DNA of 64,000 bases from Nemertoderma westbladi (GCA_032718475.1 JAUCBJ010008611.1:1-64000), one strand, 5' to 3'; counted from the first letter of the stretch, positions 45,767 to 57,183 are shown. Notes: generated from the letters alone by a model not told the origin. Numbers and translations are program-made.

Positions 45767-46235
45767 GCATAGCAGAGAGAGTAACCTTATTGTAGATATA
45801 CCCTTAGGAAGCACTATGGGGTATGCATGGGATATATCAGCTTATGGGGTAATACTGTACATTAGAAACCAACAGCTTATGTGTGAGTAAACATTGCCTT
45901 TCCTTATAGCCTATTAGTAAAATTTGGCAACCAACACGTTTTACTATAACTGTGTGTATAACATATTAAGCCATATTTCATCATGAACACCAGCTGTTAT
46001 TTTACCATCGCTTTTAATTTCGCGACAAAATAATGTCAAAAAGCTAAATATATCGAATACCATACACATAGAATCGATCTGAAATTTTGTAACGCGATTA
46101 TAAACCACCAAAGCAATGTACTTGCAAAATTTCATCAATTTTAATCGCCAGGCATGAGGTGCCTGAACCTGGATAATTATCAGTCAGTCAGCCAGTCAGT
46201 GTTATACAGTATGTCCTGAGATTTTTACAGTAAGT
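45767..46235. repeat. Dispersed repeat copy C, between two LINE copies
   Basis: A diverged relative of 23161-23595: it shares catagcagag-gagt, caccagctgttattttaccatcgc (copy A: gccagctggtgtttttatcattgc) and caaaatttcatcaa, followed by a cagtcagtcagcc tail. It fills the gap between the full LINE and its truncated copy. Confidence 0.5.
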
Positions 46236-46246
46236 ATCCCGCTGTC

Positions 46247-46660
46247 TACTACTAGGATCGGCATGCTGCATTGCAGCTGCATTTTTAAGAATGCTGTGCC
46301 GGCTTGTCAACAAAATTGCACCGCCATAACTCCCTATCACCCATGACATTTGCTAGATCATCCGCATCTTTAAGGCCAGTGTCCTTTAAGATGCGTCTCA
46401 AGAAAGTCACGGGCTGTCCACCATGCTTATTCACTCCATGAGGCTGCCAAAGTACAAGATTATGCACTGGCTGGTCCTCACGGCGAAAGCAATGTCCTGC
46501 AAAGCGGAGGCGATTTTGTTCTAGTGTCAAGCTTGGGGGAACCAGTGAGACACCTCCAATGTTATATAGTGTCTGGTTAGAGATGTGTGCATTGTACTTG
46601 ACACAATGAACCCGGCGTAGCATTCTTGTGAATGTGCCATCCAGAGATTTGGTGTCCTCA
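46247..46660 (-). mobile_element. 5'-truncated copy of the same LINE
   Basis: Nearly identical (a handful of substitutions by eye) to 42022-42428. It keeps the (TAG)n tail, the stop and 112 codons, from MLRRVHCVKYNAHISNQ to DKPAQHS. Homology ends abruptly at ggtgtcctcag, the 5' truncation point. It is typical of target-primed reverse transcription that stopped early. Confidence 0.92.
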
Positions 46661-48439
46661 GGCTCATCGCGCTGTCAGGCGGGCTCCTAATTATTAATTC
46701 GACTAACCAAGAAAGCATAATATGGTTTAATGGTTGTCTTGAAGGATGATGTATTTTAAGTAATTTTATCAATTCCGAAAAGTGCTGATATGGTATGGGT
46801 GCCAGGAACTCCTCATGTCTCGAAAACTACTGGAGCTATTAAATTTTTCTCATCTGAAAGAGGACATAATTTTAGTTAGGAACAAGTACTTTCGACGCGC
46901 TAGACATATTGTTTCAGGGGTTCTATCTAAGAGAAATAACTGGCCCACTAAATTTAGGGGCTTTGCAGCAGCTTGGCGGGTCGTATAGTACAGTAGGTCA
47001 TGTCCAGACTTGACTGTCCAGAATTTATTACCAGAAAGTTCAATTCGATGGATAGGTGCTCCCAGAGCGCTGCAGTCACGGATAAGGATTTTGCGACACC
47101 GCCTGCCCTTAAAACACGATCGTTGCGATAAACATTAAACTTCCCGTCACCGGACAGCATACCATCAGTAAAGGAGCTCGTCAGCCATTTACCTGCGTTA
47201 TTTACCCCTTCTCCCAGATTCAGTACTGTACCGGTATAGTTTTGGTCTACAGTAGGCCCCTACGTAATGTGTATTACAGTATTACCTAAACTGAAACATT
47301 TTAAAGTTCACACTGCCAATAGCCAATGTCATGCAGACTGTACCGGCAGACCGGTAGTGCTGTAGTGTACTGTAGTGCTGAGCAGCTGAAGTCAGTATTG
47401 TATGACTTAGTCCGTCAGTACACTTGGTACATGAGTCTTCTGGACTATGCTCCTGCTCCATGCTGCCATGGCATGACATGTTCAGTTGGTACCTGCAAGT
47501 GCTTCTAAACGGTAACAGCTGCAAGGCTGCAACTGCAAGCACTGAAGCACTGCAAATAAAAGGTATTCGTTTTTGTCTAAGTCTCGTAATTTATAAGTAG
47601 AACGCGCATTGGTCAAGAACATTACAATGAAATCTCATGGCTTCCGATAGAATCTCGCATTGATCAGCTAACAGCCCATCATATGTAAGCCTATCGTATA
47701 ACACAGTCGCAATCTCCCTCGTCTCGTATCTCTCATCATTGGCTGATTGGTCCAGTCTGCCAGTTCAACCGAATGGGGCCGATGATATGGAAACGGAACT
47801 CGATACCATTGGATGTAAGAAACTCTGTCTCCCTGGAAACGTTCTAACACAAAGTCTAGAATTACTTACTCGGCAAACTGGCAATGAAGGATAACTCGAT
47901 TTGGAATTAATAAATTTCAAAATTTGCAAGTTATGGCTTGGGCAGTTGGGGGGAGGGGGAGGTAACACATAACTTTTAATTATTTTTTGCGTTAAATTTC
48001 AGTTGTACAGTAATTATTTGCTCTATTTGCCTGTTTGCAGCTTTATTTTATTTATTTTTTAAATTACATACTACATTCAGACAGTCTACCATATTTTAAT
48101 CCGTAATGTTTTATTACGTCATAACTATTGTTTTTTTTTATTTTCTTTTTACCTACCGTATGTTTTACGTAAGCCTATTTCGATTTTACAACCTACAGTA
48201 TTTGATGCTTTATTTTTAAATTACGGTCTACCATACTTTATTTCCTTGTGCTGTTGTGTGTGTATCTATGTACGTCATAACTATTGCTATATTTATTACC
48301 ACTGTATGTTTTACATATCTCGATTTTATGACATATTTGCTGCTTTATTTTTAAATTATTTGTGTGTGTCTGTCTACTATACGTCGTAACTTTTGATATA
48401 TTTTTCACCTATGTTTTACATATTTCGATTATTTCGAGT
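46661..48439. other. Interval without a recognisable gene
   Basis: Mixed sequence with short meaningless frames. No conserved motif, splice pair or inverted repeat could be supported. Confidence 0.5.
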
Positions 48440-48928
48440 TTGCTGTTATATTTTTAAATTTCTATTTCTAACTGAACTACGGTCTACCATCTGACCATAG
48501 TTTATTTATTTGTTCTGCTATATTTCTATCTGCACCAGAACTTTATTTTTTATTTTTTTAAATTGCATAAGCTTACTACTGTATGTCTTCCATATTTTAT
48601 TCCTTTGTGTCAGTCAGTACATCATACTGTCATAACTATTGCTATATCTATAACTTAATTTTTCTAGTGTTTTCCATATTTCGAGTTGCTGTTATATTTT
48701 TAAATTTCTATTTCTAACTGAACTACGGTCTACCATCTGACCATAGTTTATTTATTTGTTCTGCTATATTTCTATCTGCACCAGAACTTTATTTTTTATT
48801 TTTTTAAATTGCATAAGCTTACTACTGTATGTCTTCCATATTTTATTCCTTTGTGTCAGTCTGTCAGTCAGTACATCATACTGTCATAACTATTGCTATA
48901 TCTATAACTTAATTTTTCTAGTGTTTTC
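48440..48928. repeat. Tandem duplication, 246-bp period
   Basis: The segment from gttatatttttaaatttctatttctaactg returns 246 bp later (48445 and 48691; ggtctaccatctgacc at 48481 and 48727). Copy 2 has an 8-bp gain (ctgtcagt) near 48860 and is then cut by the element at 48929-49593, after which it resumes with gttttccatatttcgag. Copy 1 therefore preserves the empty site (48669-48674). Confidence 0.92.
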
Positions 48929-49593
48929 TACGGTGGCTGAATTGTGCCACTTAATACTTTTTTTTATTTATTTTTTTAAGGGACTTTTTGGTCGACCAAT
49001 AAGTCGACTTATTGGTCGACCAAAAAGTCGACTTTTTGGTCACCAAAAAGTACTTTTTGGTCGACCAAATAAGTCGACTTTATTGGTCGACCAAAAAGTA
49101 CTTTTTGGTCGACCAAAAAGTACTTTTGGTCGACCAAAAAGTCTGGAAGTATTATCCAATAGAAAACATATATATAACTATTTTGGAGGTAAAATCAAAT
49201 TACTGTACCGGTGTACATAAAGCTTTGTTAAACACATTGATCGCTAGGCCTACCGGTACCTAGGATATTAATCCTTCATCATGATAGTGTTACGGTTTTA
49301 AATAACCACCTAATTCACTTAATGTAATTTGATTTTGCCTCGAAAATAGTTGTATGTTTTCTATTGGATAATACTTCCAGACTTTTTGGTCGACCAAAAA
49401 GTAGTTTTTGGTCGACCAAAAAGTCGACTTATTGGTCGACCAAAAAGTACTTTTTGGTCGACCAAAAACTACTTTTTGGTCGACCAAAAAGTCGACTTAT
49501 TGGTCGACCAAAAAGTACTTTTTGGTCGACCAAAAAGTCGCTTCAAAAAAAATAATAAAAAAAAGTATTAAGTGGCACAATTCAGCCACCGTA
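48929..49593. mobile_element. 665-bp foldback element of GGTCGACC palindromes, 6-bp TSD
   Basis: Ends TACGGTGGCTGAATTGTG and its exact inverse; arms run inward through the poly-T stretch, the TTTTTGGTCGACCAAAAAGT arrays (48985-49142 and 49380-49545) and ttctattggataatacttcc. The target gttttc is duplicated at 48923-48928 and 49594-49599 and is single in the empty paralogue at 48669-48674. The arrays consist of nested 18-bp palindromes centred on GTCGAC. No coding frame; open frames (VDQKV/FGRPKS) are repeat translations. Confidence 0.93.
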
Positions 49594-49639
49594 GTTTTCC
49601 ATATTTCGAGTTGCTGTTATATTTTTTTAATTACGTAGG

Positions 49640-50752
49640 TACTGTACTACGGTCTACCATATTTTATTTAGTTGCATGTTAAACAATTATTGCATGCAAT
49701 TTCTGTTTAATTCAGTTTAATTTAAAGGGACCTCCATGGAAACGAGGTATAACCTCATGGGGCTATCCCTAACATTGTACTGTACAATAATTTAATATTA
49801 TGTTGGTTGCATTATTTTTAAAACATACAATTTCCATATACCTGTTTTTATTATGCTGTTTATGTTATTGTTAGGCCTATTGCCTATGCAGCTATGTACG
49901 ATGTTAATAAAAAAACTTCAACTTCACTTCGACTGTTCGACAAGCTGACAAGATCTATTACTATAGGCCTACTGCCTACTTCAGTACTTAATACTGTAAT
50001 AGGCCTACTGTAATTGGTAATAGGCCCTACTTATAAAACATCCAAACATTTGCCATCCAAACAAAATCAGAAAATACTGAAATAGGATGGCTCTTAACAC
50101 TTAATGCTGTAATGGTGAATGGGGCCAGTTCAACGGGCAGACAGAACCCACCAATTTAAATCAGTAAATAGGCCTATTACCAGATTACAGTACAGCAGTA
50201 TTCAGGTATTATCATATCAGCATATTAGCAATTAGGCCTATTCATTATGAGCTGATGAGTAACTCTGAAACTGAGTCAGTGAGTAGGCCTAACTGCCTAA
50301 TGCCAGAATGCTGTAATCATAGAATCAGGTAATGACAGAATGAGAGTTTCATACAGACCTGCAGTCATTGATTCATCACTGGTGACTGGCTGACTGGTGC
50401 TGGATACAGGGATATAGCGATATACCTGATATCAGGATCAGGATCACATATATAGCTGTATAGGCCTCCTATATATCATGCTCTTTATGCTACCCTCTCA
50501 ATTTAATCCATAATCACATTCTGTCAGTCCAGCAGTCTGTAGCCTGTAGGCCTATTTAAAAAAAATTGGTTGGCCTACTATATGCAAAATTTCTTTGCTC
50601 GCTACGCTTGCCTTCTAATCAGTTAATACTGTACATTGATCAGCAGATCAGTTCTGCAGTTGATGTATTACAACAGTTACAATATAAAGTACTGAAGTAT
50701 AATACAATACAATCAGACAGTACCTAATAATTGCAAAATTTCTTGGTGAATG
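49640..50752. other. Interval without a recognisable gene
   Basis: AT-rich, with many TAGGCCTA-type palindromes (49873, 49965, 49997, 50015, 50235, 50285, 50460). Nothing else is seen. Confidence 0.5.
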
Positions 50753-50761
50753 GTTAGCGGA

Positions 50762-51500
50762 ACATGAGAGTAAAAACCCAAGCGATCATTTTGTGAACAT
50801 CCAATGATATTGCCTGTTTTATAAAGGCTTTAAGTTGTTATGGGATGTTCTGTTGTCTGTTTGATTGGTTGTTATGTGATTTACTTGCTAATCTTGGCCA
50901 GTATTACTGTATTAAATACACTAAATCAACAAGCACTGATCAATGTGTACAGATATACAGTACTGCAGTAGGAGTCAATACGTTTCAAAGGAGGCATGAT
51001 GGAGGGAGGGGGGGGGGGGATTTTCGAAAACCTATATTGGTGAATTAAAAGCACACCCCGGCGAATTAGCAATGATAATTATTAAGTGAGGGAAAGGAGC
51101 AGGTTGCTGTGGCAGTAAAGAGGCCTGGCAGCCTGGCCTCTATCCTAGAACCTAGAGCAAGAGTCCATCAATTGTATTATATTCTTAAGTACATTCCTGC
51201 ATTCTTTCATTATTACGTCAGTCACTGCAAACAATCACTCACAGCGTCATAGGTAAGTGTGTTAGAGTCTGAGAGTACATGCATGTAGAGCTACCGGCAT
51301 ACTGCTAATATATTAAATGTAAACTACTAAGTTACATTGATCGCTTGTTGATTTAGTGCATTTAATACTGGCCAAGATTAGCAAGTAAATCACACAACAA
51401 CCAATCAAACAGAACATCCCATAACAACTTAAAGCATTTATAAAACAGGCAATATCATTGGATGTTCACAAAATGATCGCTTGGGTTTTTACTCTCATGT
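50762..51500. mobile_element. 739-bp element with about 150-bp TIRs and 9-bp TSD (Mutator-like MITE)
   Basis: Ends ACATGAGAGTAAAAACCCAAG and its inverse. Arms are near-perfect through cgatcattttgtgaacatcc, gcctgttttataaa and gattggttgttatgtgatttac (about 50762-50930 and 51345-51500). Exact 9-bp direct repeats gttagcgga lie at 50753-50761 and 51501-51509. Long TIRs with 9-bp duplications are typical of Mutator-like elements; family membership is inferred. The interior has a G-run near 51008 and no transposase. Confidence 0.92.
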
Positions 51501-51766
51501 GTTAGCGGATGGCGCGCATTGAATGTCGGCTAGCGCGCTTTTCGTTTTACCAGAACCCGTGTGGCGTGGCGCGCTTTTTGTCAATATTCCATATAGGACC
51601 CGAACACCGGACCCGGCAAAATGTTCGACCCGGCTGCCCGGTGGTTTACTACTCCCTGACTGCCAGACTGCCGGCTACCCCAGTCTACCAGTACCACTGC
51701 TGCACTGTACCAGTATACAGTCAGGCAGTACCCGGGCTTCCGGGGTGAAATTTCCCTAATGTATTT

Positions 51767-52246
51767 GGGTCCTACGAATTACCCCAAAATACCCCAAAAC
51801 ACCCCAAAATACTCCAAAATACCCCAAAATAGTCAAATATTACCCCAAAATACCCCAAAAAGGCTAAAAAATTACCCCAAAATACCCCAAAATAAGCTAA
51901 CCATGTTTTTTAACAGCGAGGGAAAGGAGCAGGTTACAGTGGCAAGTTTTTTTAACCAAAACAATAAACGAGAGTGAAGAAAAAAATTTTAATTATTTTG
52001 GGGTAATTCGTCATTATTTTGGGGTAATTCGTCATTTTGCCATATTTTGGGGTAAATTAAATTTCCAAAACAAAGGCTGAAAAAAATGTATTTTGGGGTA
52101 ATTCTAAACTATTTTGGGGTATTTTGGGGTAATTCTAAACTATTTTGGGGTATTTTGGGGTAGTTTTATACTATTTTGGGGTCTTTTGGGGTGTTTTGGG
52201 GTATTTTGGGGTGTTTTGGGGTATTTTGGGGTAATTCGTAGGACCG
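51767..52246. mobile_element. 480-bp MITE of ACCCCAAAAT repeats, 8-bp TSD
   Basis: The left end is GGGTCCTACGAATTACCCC; the right end reversed is CGGTCCTACGAATTACCCC. The left arm is an ACCCCAAAAT array and the right arm its complement, GGGGTATTTT. Exact 8-bp duplications atgtattt lie at 51759-51766 and 52247-52254. The interior shares gagggaaaggagcaggtt with the neighbouring element at 51087. The 8-bp duplication suggests hAT, but the ends are not the usual YARNG type. Confidence 0.9.
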
Positions 52247-52698
52247 ATGTATTTTAACCCCCTCCAGTGAAAACTCCAGAACTGACCCCTGCATTTATTA
52301 ATTTTCATTCTCAATTACCGATGGAATAAAAGCTTTCACCATTCAGCCATTGGGTTTACCGCCTGGGCCTGACTTACTTTTTTTAAAAACGTTCTACCGG
52401 TAAGTGATAACATTTGGGAATTAACTGAAATACTTCGGATTTTTATTCTGTTATTACTTATTACTGTATTAGACCTATTAAATTATCGCGGCAAGTCATA
52501 ATTAATATATAATGGAATATTTGTACCGTACCGGTAATTAAATGGATTCCAACTCCATATTTTAGTATTACAAAACCTACTCCAAAAGTTTAATTTAAAA
52601 AAAGTTGAATTTTAAACCCTACTCAAAAGGAAAGAAGAAGAAGTTAAACAACCATAGGCCTAATTAAAACGTCATGTATAATGTAACCCTAGGCAGAA

Positions 52699-52846
52699 GT
52701 CTAAGAAATTTAGCGGAATTTCCGATTCCGACATTAGGCTGTTAATTTCTGTATTGCCATGCTGCCATGAATGCCAGCCAGGCCCAAATTGCCGTTAATC
52801 AGTTAATAGCAATAATGTCGGAAATTCCTCTAAATTCTGCTAAGAT
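52699..52846. repeat. Inverted repeat (hairpin, about 148 bp)
   Basis: ctaagaaatttagcggaatttccg (from 52701) pairs with cggaaattcctctaaattctgctaag (from 52819); the loop is about 85 bp. It sits about 450 bp upstream of the flotillin start codon. Role unknown; it may be a tiny MITE. Confidence 0.7.
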
Positions 52847-53290
52847 TATGACATTGGCTGATTGGGGAGAGGAGGGTTAGTGTTACACATTGCATGACAG
52901 TTTTAATAGGGTTGAGGCCGCCACTCTGCCAGTTCCTACTTCAGCACTACGGTACTGTCTGACTGTAAGCAGCCATATTTCATACAGTATAAAATCTCTC
53001 ACTGGACTGATAGAGGCAGAGGGCCCTGAAACCGATTATTACAGTATTATATTACCCTGTTGTCAGGTTGTTATCGGACATATGGCTAAATAAGATAGGT
53101 TCGTTTAGCAGTTCAGCTCAGTCAGTTAGTGTCGAATCCTAATTTATACTGCCCTGGTCTGTCCGGGTGCCTTGGGCTGCCTTGGGCGTGTCAAACGTAG
53201 TCCAGTAGTCTGGACCTGGATATACAATAATACACTAGCACTAACAGATTGCCCCTTACTGTTATACGTCTAGTGCAGCGCATAATCAAC

Positions 53291-53339
53291 ATGCCGTTGT
53301 TCCATACTTGTGGGCCGAATGAGGCCATGGTTGTATCAG
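53291..53339 (+). CDS. FLOT1: Flotillin-1 exon 1
   Basis: Encodes MPLFHTCGPNEAMVVS plus one base of Gly, followed by the donor GTAAGT. TCGPNEAMVVSG is the invariant flotillin N-terminus. Flotillins are membrane-associated scaffold proteins of the SPFH/PHB superfamily. They form hetero-oligomers with flotillin-2 at lipid-raft-like domains and endosomes, and act in endocytosis and signalling. The Met is taken as the start because it matches family length. The 1200-bp intron that follows is free of recognised elements. Confidence 0.93.
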
Positions 53340-54539
53340 GTAAGTTTTCATTAGGCCTATATGAGGTAGGGGTTTAGACTTAGAGTAAAGCCAGACTGCC
53401 AGAGAGTAGAAACAAGTGCTGAAGTGTGTGTAGGTAGGTGTGTATGTGCAGATGTGATTGTGATGTGTGCGGTTTTGTCGTGTAGTGAGAGCTTTGTGTA
53501 GGATCTAAACCTATACAGTATGCTAAACGCTCTCCGTATACATGTATATATAATTGTCATATAATATAACTGTAACATAACTATAACATCTGAACATACA
53601 GACATATCTGACATATCTGAACATACATACAGTACAACAGCATGTCATACAGTACCGATAGGCCTATGCCATTACTGCATTGAATTGAATTGAGTTTTTT
53701 TTTATTTAACTTTTATTAATATCCTCCATCAAGCCAAAAGCAATACACATACTATTAAAATTTAATACAGTAATAGGGGCCTACAAAAAATGTATTTATG
53801 CCATTGTATGACTATTAATCATTTTCCATTGTTGCGGTACCTGTACAATGAGATCAGTCCGAGAATGTTGGATGTGGAGGGGGGACCATCAGTCTATCAT
53901 GAAGTTTCAGTTTAAATTCGTATCATTGTATGTTGATATCATTCTGCCAGTTTTTGTTCTTGACAATTTTGTAATTACAATACCGACAGCCGGCACATAA
54001 CTGCATTGTATTGTACCGGACCGGTATATATATGTATGTACAGATGTATGCCTGTATGCCTTCTTTTTTCAAGCAGGTCATTGTTAATGCTCAATAATGG
54101 ACGATTCATACATAAATTATGAATTGTTTGAATTGTTACATTTGCTTTCCTGACCTTGTAACATGCATTTTTGGCTTCTTTTATAATAATATAGAATGTG
54201 TACTATGATATTATATATGCAGTGTATAATATGCTCTGCGTGAGTGTCTCTACTGTTAAGTTTATTTTGAATGTCTGTTCCATCTGTAGGGCCTGCCGGT
54301 ATATATCTTCTGTTTGCTTTTTTTATTGATTAAAAAGTACGACGTTTTACCCGTTAAATTGTTACCCCCACAGTAAGGTCCCGTACCTATCGTAGTGTAA
54401 TAATGCTGAATTTATAATTTGAGGTACACATTTGGGAGCTTAGGGCAGAGCAAATATTATTATGCTAACCACACTTTTATCTTTATCAGTTCCAGTATTA
54501 TATATTACAGTCTTAATTACTCGGTTCTCTTTATTTTAG

Positions 54540-54706
54540 GATGTTGCTTAGCGCGGCCTTTAATGATCCCGGGTGGGCGAGTCTTTGTTTGGCCGGTCAT
54601 CCAGAAAATTCAAAGACTCACGTTGAATACGATGACGCTATTGGTGGAAAGTCCCCAAGTTTACACCCAATTGGGTGTCTCTATATCTGTCACTGGTGTC
54701 GCCCAG
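54540..54706 (+). CDS. FLOT1: Flotillin-1 exon 2 (SPFH domain start)
   Basis: Acceptor ttattttag; donor CGCCCAG/GTATTA. It encodes residues 17-72: [20 protein letters not shown], then [20 protein letters not shown] and [11 protein letters not shown]. This is the hydrophobic hairpin and first strand region of the SPFH/PHB domain, which associates with the inner leaflet. In vertebrate flotillin-1 a cysteine in the P-C-I-Q context (Cys34) is palmitoylated; here that site is Val36 (P-V-I-Q), while Cys18-Cys19 lie nearby. Confidence 0.95.
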
Positions 54707-54912
54707 GTATTATCCATTACTACTGCAGTTCAACTGCTAATTTAGCCAACGGCACTCTACCATTAATATCTAATACCGTAATTAATTCTGGCACTTATGA
54801 GTCATGAGTGAATTAATCGTATGATTTTTAGATCCCGAAGAAACATATAATAAACTTGAATTTGTATTTCTATAATTCTAAAACATAAATACGTTTATTG
54901 TTTGTCACACAG

Positions 54913-55056
54913 GTCAAGATCCAAGGCCAGAGTGAGGAAATGCTACGGTCGGCAGCGCAACAGTTCCTGGGTAAAAGGGAGGAGGAGGTCAGATGTATCG
55001 CGCTAGAAACCCTGGAGGGACATCAGCGAGCCATTATGGGCAATATGACAGTAGAG
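54913..55056 (+). CDS. FLOT1: Flotillin-1 exon 3 (SPFH domain)
   Basis: Acceptor ttgtcacacag; 48 codons, phase 0 at both ends; donor GTAGAG/GTGGGT. It encodes residues 73-120: [20 protein letters not shown], then [20 protein letters not shown] and [17 protein letters not shown] is diagnostic of flotillins. The following intron is 4.2 kb (55057-59210) and hosts several repeats. Confidence 0.96.
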
Positions 55057-56169
55057 GTGGGTTGTATTCAACTATATATATAAGTTCATAGGATATGTTC
55101 GGTCGACAAGGGGATGTTGTACTTGATGGGACACGATAGCCTTGCGCTTGAGGGGCTGTTCACATATTACTTAACGCCATTTTTTGACCCCAGACATCCT
55201 GTCTAAAGGCCCAGCAACCACTCAATTAAATTTTCAATAATAATTACTGGTAATTAATAGTAATTATAGTAAAAATAGTAATGGTGATTAAAAAATACAA
55301 TAATAATTATACTTGTTTGACCACAGACAGACAGACAAACAGACTGACTGACAGACATACAAAGAAGCCGACAGTCAAGATGCTGCAAAAGTAAAAACTG
55401 ACATCGGAAATGAGTTCGCCGACCCGGAAAACCCCCATAGGTAGGCATATTTTGGTGAGGTTAAATGATTTTGTTTATTTTTTGACCGACAAACAGACAG
55501 ACAAAAAGACAGACATACATTTAGACAGTTTCTGTAAGAAGGGCAACCTTAGAAGTTCGATTTTGTGTGTAGACGTACATTGTTGTATACAATACAGTAT
55601 ACACTAACACTCGACGGGAACAATTTAAAAAATGTTTGTTGTTTTATTGTTTTTTTATATTAAGTCCCATTCTGTTCTATAACCTTAGACGCTTGTTAGT
55701 TTATTAATATAAGATTAGAATATAATATTAAAATGCTGGTATAACCTTAATGTAAAAGGGAGGCCAGGCAAAAATATATATGTTTTAATAGACATCTGCA
55801 TCCGCGGAGGTTAAAATTCGCAACATCCCTACTAATTATTACTTTATATGGATAAAGTTTTAACAATCAGACAATAATATAGAATTATTCTAGAATGATA
55901 AAAATTGGAAAAAAACGAGTCTAGATGATAAAGGACGGGAAATGAGTCGTTACGATCAGTTCAGCAGCCGCAATGCATATCAGGGTGGATCAATCAATGC
56001 CAGTACACTGAACGACCTTTATATGATATTATATGAAAAAATAAATTTTGGTCCGAATTCCACCGGCTGTTTATGTACAAAAATTAAGAATATAAAATAC
56101 ATGTATATACGCATTTGATATTTAGGCGTTACGCAACGTTTCTTCCCGAACCCTCCACTCTCCATGTAA
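55057..56169. other. Flotillin intron 3, left part
   Basis: AT-rich intron sequence. Two (GACA)n-type microsatellite patches occur at about 55320-55360 and 55485-55520. No exon is seen. Confidence 0.6.
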
Positions 56170-56177
56170 CAAAATAG

Positions 56178-57183
56178 TAGAGTTGAAACAGAGACCTGTC
56201 ACTGATCTCTGGATTCTCCGGGTTATTTGTTGGTCTCTGGGTAGGTCTCTGGTTCCCGGGTATTGAAAACAGACATTTTACACAGAGATCAGTGATTTTA
56301 CAAATTAGAAATAGATATTTAAAAATAGATCCTGTACAACACAAAATGTGAAATGAAGATTATTTTTTACAATTTTTTTACAATTAATTATTTCTTTAAT
56401 TTTTAACTATTTTTCATACACCACTTCAACACAATTATATATATTCACTTTTACACTATTTCTAATAAATGTACCGTTAATTTAATTTTATTATTTATTA
56501 TTTATTTATTATTTAAGTTAAATTAGCACCTAAAGGTCGTTCTTATTTAAGGATAAGGTGCTTAATTTGAGCACCCATAATGTTTAACAGTGAAAGAAAG
56601 GGCTGGTCGCCATTCAATTTGTTATGGGCTAGATAATATGACGACCAAATGGAGAGAACGTGCGTAACGAGGCTTGTAAATGGGGCGAGTAGAGCACTAT
56701 ACCTGTGCACTAAGTATTCGTAAATGATTAAGTTTTATAGTATATTGAAATGTATATGATTTGGTTGAACAATTGTAAAACAAGTGCCTTTAATTAACAA
56801 AGTACCGGTACCTATGGCGCCAAAACAAAATTATGTAACATATTACTAACAATAACAAAATAAGAACGAATTTATAAACAAATAACCAAATTAATATTAA
56901 TTAAGCCCCCCAAACTGTATGCGCGCTTATTTTCTTCCAATGGGTAAGTAAGTAGGGGTTGAAATGGGTTGGATTTACTTTACTGTAATTCAACCATAGA
57001 TAAAATAGTTATCAGTCCGTATGTACGTTTACTTGTGCTATAGGGGCCTAATTAAACTGTAAGTAGAAAAATAAGCCAAGTCTCTGATCTCCGGCTCTGG
57101 TCTTCGGTATTTTTCAAAATAATTCTCCGGGTAGGTCTCTGGTTTACCGGGATTAAGAAAAACAGGTCTCTGTTTCAACTCTA
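56178..57183. mobile_element. hAT-like nonautonomous element (1006 bp) in flotillin intron 3
   Basis: Ends TAGAGTTGAAACAGAGACCT and its exact inverse; arms continue with gatctc(t/c)gg and ctccgggtaggtctctggtt. Exact 8-bp duplications caaaatag lie at 56170-56177 and 57184-57191. TAGAG fits the hAT end rule YARNG. No transposase frame. Confidence 0.93.

Noticed and set aside
49012-49638. Overlapping frames with VDQKVLFGRPKS repeats
   Set aside because: They translate the GGTCGACC palindromes of the foldback element.
51767-52246. Telomere or interstitial telomeric repeat (TTTTGGGG-like)
   Set aside because: Both orientations are present as inverted arms, bounded by an exact 8-bp duplication, so it is an inserted element.
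55320-55520. Possible transposon between two GACA microsatellites
   Set aside because: The GACA patches are simple repeats; no inverted ends or duplications could be matched.
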